Source: Ignelater luminosus
Lineage: Eukaryota > Arthropoda > Insecta > Coleoptera > Elateridae
Length of the DNA: 64,000 nucleotides
NCBI GenBank assembly: GCA_011009095.1
Contig: VTPC01002362.1
Span: 174,544-238,543, forward strand
Direction: 5' to 3'
Shown here: positions 59,901 through 64,000 of the stretch, in pieces
Numbering within the stretch: position 1 is the stretch's first letter
How the letters are laid out: each line of letters starts with the position of its first letter
Position numbers and translations under genes: made by a program
Notes under the pieces: generated by a model
Database searches by the model: none
Seen by the model: only the letters and a program-made list of their open reading frames with translations
What the model was told of the DNA's origin: nothing

Positions 59901-60214
59901 AAGCCATTTTACCATTTCCTCATTCAAATATAAAAATCAGCCAACCTATTACCTTTGGTACAGTGCCATTAACAGGAATTAACACTAATATCTGCGATCC
60001 TTGTGCACAGTTAAATTCTAGTGTAGCAGCTCCTGTGAGTGAAGGTACACCGCCATATTCATTCCAAGCAAATGCTGTGTCTGATACAGGAAGTTCTCAA
60101 CCTCAACCTCAATCTACAGGTATGCTTTACTGTTTGAATTAATTAAACAAGAAACATTATTTTCTATTAATATATTTTTTAGCCCCTCCGTCCTATGAAG
60201 AGGCCACACATTAA
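53955..60214 (+). CDS. Alpha-arrestin (ARRDC-like) gene C, seven exons
   Basis: Exons 53955-54066, 54588-54695, 58559-58779, 59134-59316, 59646-59834, 59897-60119 and 60183-60214 join in frame to 355 residues. Exons 1, 4 and 5 (112, 183, 189 nt) are exactly as long as in A and B. The N domain shows YCPGETLVGRVQCKF, GRAKVEWSQ, EEIYFDEMYTLVE and GNHVYPFSYILPSRTLPSRF. The C domain shows PFTGFSVGQNINVGTRIQNM and LPFPHSNIKISQPITFGTVP. The tail ends APPSYEEATH, with PPSY at 347-350 for NEDD4-family WW domains. Exon 2 is 12 nt shorter than in A and B. The exon 3 donor could be at 58780 (favoured by phase and paralogs) or 6 nt earlier. Intron 2 is 3.9 kb and full of repeats. Predicted role: adaptor for ubiquitin-dependent trafficking. 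Confidence 0.92.
54696..55979. other. Intron 2 of gene C, left part
   Basis: AT-rich sequence without a supported gene. A block near 55080-55320 has a slightly more even composition but no readable domain. Confidence 0.4.
55980..56560 (-). pseudogene. Cys-rich C-terminus of an unidentified repeat-family protein
   Basis: On the minus strand pieces read DPNADPHAVVDAGKHFFLSI (near 56515), NANDLDTPCHR, LTPISAAAQQHLYRVYDQVQ near 56345, and then VKKDPLKWGWKKIGSHL (56279 on). A cysteine cluster follows: CSCKGKCVQNCESRKSDLNC and CSNMCRNCSGFGCVN near 56070. An acidic tail ends at 55980. In insect and other invertebrate genomes I have seen similar WGWE...C-x-C proteins in multiple copies, suggesting a mobile-element ORF. 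The name and function are unknown to me. Two or more shifts and stops break it. Confidence 0.5.
56590..57106. other. GC-rich pyrimidine tract and repeat-like sequence
   Basis: 56590-56700 is strikingly GC-rich for this window, with CCCTTTCCTGACCCTTTCCT-like runs. 56745-57080 (ttttcaagatatctgcgaaa and neighbours) looks like dispersed-repeat DNA. No coding content is supported. Confidence 0.4.
57107..57919. mobile_element. Foldback element, 813 bp, in intron 2 of gene C
   Basis: CAGTGTGGTCCAATTTCGAT at 57107 returns inverted, ending at 57919. TA flanks both ends (57105-57106 and 57920-57921). The arms pair for over 200 bp. In the right half a segment of about 140 bp (beginning CAACTTTGAGTTTCAGCTCA at about 57462, and CAACTTTGAGTCACAGTGCA at about 57602) is tandemly duplicated. 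A related left arm is at 51258. No coding content; open frames through it are by-products. Confidence 0.92.
58150..58397. mobile_element. Palindromic MITE, 248 bp
   Basis: The two halves are inverted copies of each other for about 100 bp: CAGGGTGATGCATTTGATTT at 58150 against the complement of the right end, CAGGAGAGTGCGTTTGACTC. They share ATGTGTTTGTGAA and TTTTCAAGAAAAC. TA is at 58148-58149 and 58398-58399. It lies 161 bp before exon 3 of arrestin gene C. Confidence 0.9.
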
Positions 60215-60922
60215 AAGAAATTATCAGAAGTGCTGCCTAATAATATTGTGACGACAAAGTCCATATCTGCAAGCTTCTTATATTAAATGATCTTGAAGTA
60301 ACTAAGCCCACTTTTACAATTGTATAAGTTTATCTAGGATATTATTACCATGGATACAACTGTTACCTATAAGATGTATCTTGAAAGTTTTTGAAAGCAA
60401 AGGTTGCCACATTGTGACTTAGAATTATTTTTATAAAAGTATTTAAGTACCTATGTATTTAATATTTACAATCTATTAGGGGGCTATTTGTATACCTTGT
60501 ATTCTCATGTACTACATTAATAGAGCTTCTACACCTTTTGTAAAGTTGCAAGGTTTTCTTCTGTGCCTTTCATGATTTTTATGAAATAGCGTGCACTTAG
60601 TTGTATACTTCTCTTTGTGTTCATGAAATAGCAGTATTTAATTAGAGTGCACCCCAATTTACTGTAAAATGTCGCCTGAAATAATAATATTAAGGTATTC
60701 TTATCTCAAACGGATTGTTATTATGATTACATGTAAATAGAAGATAAGGGGTAACATCTCTAGTTTAATTCTCTATGTGATACTTAACAGTACATTTTTT
60801 ATTGTATTAGTAATGTGTGTATACCATATATGTAAGTCATAAATCACAAATAGAAATATAAATATAAATATAAAATGTTTTACATTAAATTTCAATAAGT
60901 GGGCCATGCTCATAAAGTTTTA
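60215..60922. other. 3' flank of gene C
   Basis: Probable 3' UTR and flank of gene C, with no other feature. A TAAATA-type short repeat occurs near 60855-60875. Confidence 0.4.
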
Positions 60923-61240
60923 CTAAACCTTATTTAGATTCTCTAGAGCATCCCAATTAACAACAGTATGTTTAATTGACCTGTACCATATAAGAGCTGA
61001 CCCTTCGAATAAATTTATAGCACTCTCAAAAAGTTTCTGTGAGTTAACATTTCGGGCCCTACATAATTCCTGAACATGTTCCAGAAACTGAACAACATTA
61101 AGGCTATCAGAAGCATCAGTAAATTTTAAATTCCCCTTAAATACGGGTACGTGTTTAATTGGTGATGAACTAGATCTGTTAGCACCAGTAGGAATAGTAA
61201 CCGTTGGCTGAACTAAAGGAACAGAAGGGTATGAATGGTT
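60923..61240 (-). pseudogene. LTR-retrotransposon Gag fragment
   Basis: The minus-strand frame reads VFKGNLKFTDASDSLNVVQF, LEHVQELCRARNVN, LFESAINLFEGSALIWYRSI and WDALENL, then stops at 60923. This is the core of the retrotransposon Gag (capsid-like) domain of Ty3/gypsy-type elements: SV--FL--VEEL--AR-V-----F-SA--LF-G-A--W-RS. No nucleocapsid or pol follows on its 3' side, so only a piece remains. Confidence 0.65.
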
Positions 61241-62519
61241 CTAAGCTTGGTAATTGGTACACTAAAGATCTGAAACCTTTTGTAGGTGACAATCCTCCCT
61301 CTAATTAAAATTTTCTTTTTGTTTCCTTTAATTATCATCCGTTATCATTGTGATCAGTATGTGTTTGTAAGTGGATCTAAACGAATGTTGTGTGAATGAA
61401 ATAGTCATGATAATATTTTCCCTTGTCTTTACCTTAAGTGTGAATGTGGGTATACCCATCATCCCTATTATCCCTGTGTGTAATGTTACCTAAACATTTA
61501 TCTTTATACCTTTTCAGTTATTCCAAATTATTATACCTTTTGGTTATTTATTCCACTGCCTCGTTATGGAAACCTTCTTTGAAATAGGTTCTGTTTACCG
61601 TCGTTTACGATCCTAGTGTTATACCTATGAGCATTCTTGTATTATCGTACCCATGCCCTATCTTATCGTAGTTATCGTACCGTTATCTCATTTTACCGTA
61701 ATTATCTTTATCGTCTTCTTGCCTAGTTGCAATTACCGTACCGTTATTTTATCGTTGTATTCCTGTTGAATACATATTTTTCCAATTATTTTTGAGAATC
61801 TTTTTAGTTGCCATGGTAGTTAGTGAGGACAAGACTTAGAATTTTCTGAAATGATGCCAAATAGAGTTCACGTTAGTGATTATGATATGATTTTCTATCT
61901 CCGTTGTTTAATTTAAGGATATCATACCCTTTAAAACTGACTAGGTTTATTTTCATCTTCGTAATTTGGTTGTAGGGTTATTTTTCTTTAGTTGTGGGAT
62001 TACCATGAGGTGATGATCTCGTGAGTCACCGATTGCCCTCTTCTTTGATAGGTGTTCTCTGTTTATGGTGTCCTTGGTGTCTATAATTCTTGGTCAAGTT
62101 CAGTTATATCGTAGGGTGGTTGGTTGGTTGGTTGGGCGAAGGCGGGCCATTTGTCCCGGTATACTATCTAGCCGTGGAATACGTAAGATCTTTCTAGATC
62201 ATTTCTTATCTTAGGGCGGTTGGTGGGCGAAGCCGGGTTATTTTCCCCAGCATGTCATCTGGCTGTGGAGTGATCAAAAGGCCTTTACATCTGCCTTCAT
62301 TGAAATTTATAATGGAATGTTCTAGTTTTGCCGGCTTTCTCATCAGGTTGACATTCCCTATTCTTTGTTTTTAATTTTAGATTCCCTTTATTATTTATTA
62401 TTATCTCTTTGTATCGTACAATCTGAGACCCTAGATATACTCTTTCTAGGATCTTTTTGAGTCATTTTTTAATCTTTGGTTTTTGCTGACTACATATGAT
62501 ACTTGTCTTCATTTTGGTA
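61241..62519. other. Repeat-rich non-coding stretch
   Basis: Near 61610-61760 short units such as TTATCGTACC and TACCGTTAT recur. At about 62108-62200 and 62208-62283 a block of about 100 bp is imperfectly duplicated (TAGGGTGGTTGG / TAGGGCGGTTGG, GGGCGAAGGCGGG / GGGCGAAGCCGGG). It may be the leader or LTR region of the Gag-bearing element, but no LTR pair was found. Confidence 0.4.
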
Positions 62520-64000
62520 GATTATTATATCGCCTTTATTAATAAATGTTACATTGTAAACTTAAATTAAAAAACTAAACTTAAATATATGCAATCTAAT
62601 CCCCTGGCGAAATTTAGCCAAAGGCTACTCTGTTTAACCAAGGGATTAGATGCAAAGTAAAAAAAAATAATAAAGATAAAGAAATAAACAATTCTGACTG
62701 CAAAGCAGTAGACAGGTAAGGCAAATGATGAAGGGACAAAGAATTATTGTTTACTGAAGAGGAAGTGTCTTAAATTTCGTTTAAAAGTTTTTAAATTGAG
62801 ACCTCGCATATCGAATGGCAAAGAATTATAAAACAATGAAGACGTATGAAGAGGCATAGTGAGCATATAATTATACCGAGTATTTGCAGAGTGCATCTGT
62901 ATCCCAGGTATCAATTCAGAACTAAGAGATGTAGAACTTTTTGTTGAAAGTAGAGTATATGTATACACTCCCAAATGATACTTCCAACGATTTTCCATGT
63001 TTAACCAGCCTAGGTCTGAAATTTTTTGCGTAACAGAGTCATAACGACGTAAATTGTAAATAAATCGACAACACAAATTTTGCGTTTTTTGAATGCGGCA
63101 CTTGTCACATGCATCAAGACAAGGACTATAAATAAAGTTACAGTAATTGAAATGTGATATGACCAATAATTCAGAGAGCATTTTCTTTTGAGCAAAATTC
63201 AAAATTTCTCGATTGGCATATAACAGTTTTAAGGAAGAGTAAGTTTTCTGAAATAATTTACGGACATGTTGTTTAAATCGTAAATTAACGTCTAAGATAA
63301 GTCCTAAGTTCTTAGCTGAATCTACAACTGGAATTTGCTGATTATTGAGGCGTAGATTATGATCGTTTTTAACCGTTAGGATGTGGTTTCGATTTCCAAA
63401 AAATAGTAAACAAGATTTATTGCTATTTAGTGTAAGATTATGTTCGAAAGAAAGCTGAGTGATCTTTTGTAAGTCACGATTGATATCTTCATAGGCCTGC
63501 GCTCTTTCGGAAAAAGCAAAAGATTTGTACATTTGCGTATCGTCGGCATACGCTTCAATTTTACAGTTATTAACAGACTTTAGAATATCTGCTGTATAGA
63601 TAATGTACAACAAAGGTCTCAAAACTGAACCTTGAGGTACGTCAGACGCAATAGAGTAAGAAACAGAAAACCTATTGTTATACTGTGTCATTAAGGTTTT
63701 ATCAGACAGATAAGATTTAATCAGATTGACAGCAGGTTCAACGAAACCATAATATCGTAATTTTGCGCATATGAGATCGTGACTAATGGTATCAAAAGCT
63801 TTTGAGAAGTCTAGCAAAATCAAGGCAGTGATTAATTTTTTATCAGAAGAGTTGATAATATTATTCGTAACAGAATCCAAAGAGTCTGCCGTACTAAATC
63901 CCTCCCTAAAGCCGGATTGACACGTAGGCAAAAGTTCATTACTGTTGAAAAAGTTATACATTTGTTTATGTAAAACTTTCTCAAAACCTACGAATCCTGA
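62520..64000 (-). mobile_element. CR1/L2-like LINE, 3' part
   Basis: A minus-strand non-LTR retrotransposon runs off the right edge. Its 3' UTR (about 62743-62520) holds an inverted pair CTAATCCC/GGGATTAG around 62596-62650 and ends near AATAAAGGCGATATAATA. The ORF2 end is intact as far as it can be seen, so this is among the youngest elements in the window. Confidence 0.75.
62744..64000 (-). CDS. Non-LTR reverse transcriptase (CR1/L2-like), 5'-partial
   Basis: An uninterrupted frame of 418 codons reaches from the window edge to the stop at 62744. The RT blocks are in order: FEKVLHKQMYNFF, LPTCQSGFREGFSTADSL, ALILLDFSKAFDTISHDLI (motif A), DVPQGSVLRPLLYIIYTADI (motif B, with Arg for the usual Gly after SVL), EAYADDTQMYKSF (catalytic YADD, motif C), then LTLNSNKSCLLFFGN and NLGLILDVNLRFKQHV. 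The C-terminal region has LSELLVISHFNYCNFIYSP and the MPLHTS...YNSLP block typical of CR1/L2/Rex-type ORF2. The enzyme copies LINE RNA at a nicked target. The endonuclease part is beyond the window. The first Met (63961) is not the true start. Confidence 0.9.
   Translation of the reverse strand, partial: SGFVGFEKVLHKQMYNFFNSNELLPTCQSGFREGFSTADSLDSVTNNIINSSDKKLITALILLDFSKAFDTISHDLICAKLRYYGFVEPAVNLIKSYLSDKTLMTQYNNRFSVSYSIASDVPQGSVLRPLLYIIYTADILKSVNNCKIEAYADDTQMYKSFAFSERAQAYEDINRDLQKITQLSFEHNLTLNSNKSCLLFFGNRNHILTVKNDHNLRLNNQQIPVVDSAKNLGLILDVNLRFKQHVRKLFQKTYSSLKLLYANREILNFAQKKMLSELLVISHFNYCNFIYSPCLDACDKCRIQKTQNLCCRFIYNLRRYDSVTQKISDLGWLNMENRWKYHLGVYTYTLLSTKSSTSLSSELIPGIQMHSANTRYNYMLTMPLHTSSLFYNSLPFDMRGLNLKTFKRNLRHFLFSKQ

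Noticed and set aside
1-64000. CRISPR arrays, bacterial operons, rRNA or clear tRNA genes
   Set aside because: None seen; the window is eukaryotic, and no sequence had the paired stems or spacer-repeat pattern needed.

Overview
The window is animal DNA, almost certainly insect. It is AT-rich, its genes are split by short GT-AG introns, and it carries a myosin-XVIII start, a DM9 protein and many Tc1/mariner-type elements. I cannot place it to order. Most of the 64 kb is transposon remains. Five host genes can be supported.

Left part (1-29 kb). Two coding exons of the unconventional myosin Mhcl (myosin-XVIII, minus strand) lie at 2309-3229 and 4686-4835. The motor exons fall off the left edge. 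The exon carrying the ATG is preceded by a splice acceptor, so a non-coding first exon lies further right, perhaps just right of 23442. That would make 4843-23441 one intron packed with repeats: a Tc element with IR/DR ends, a diverged tandem array, small TA-flanked MITEs, a copia-like remnant carrying a mariner, an 883-bp foldback and a 2.4-kb DDE element. A mariner also lies at 113-1404, left of the PDZ exon. A second foldback is at about 25.6-26.3 kb.

Middle and right (29-60 kb). Three tandem alpha-arrestin (ARRDC-like) genes sit on the plus strand: A 29616-31761, B 37341-43191 (possibly to 43262) and C 53955-60214. They share one exon plan (112 / 108-120 / 215-221 / 183 / 189 nt, two tail exons, same intron phases), so they are local duplicates. 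A small secreted DM9 gene (33020-33927) lies between A and B. A and C end in PPSY, a ligand for NEDD4-type WW domains; in B the matching exon has decayed. Intron 2 is 309 nt in A but about 3.8 kb in B and C, where it holds a DIRS-like retrotransposon (B) and a Cys-rich relic, a foldback and a MITE (C). Between B and C is a run of TA-flanked DNA transposons (44958-47521, 47812-49105, 49675-51255, 51258 on, 52270-53596). The last contains a 400-N gap flanked by an exact 47-bp repeat, most simply an assembly artefact.

Right edge (60-64 kb). A minus-strand LTR-element Gag fragment, a repeat-rich non-coding stretch and the 3' part of an intact CR1/L2-like LINE reverse transcriptase running off the edge.

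No wholly new system is visible. The observations most worth following are the arrestin cluster with its decayed PPxY exon and a 37-residue duplication, the foldback and IR/DR architectures, and the false gap. All homology calls come from reading motifs and gene structure by eye; no database search was run.
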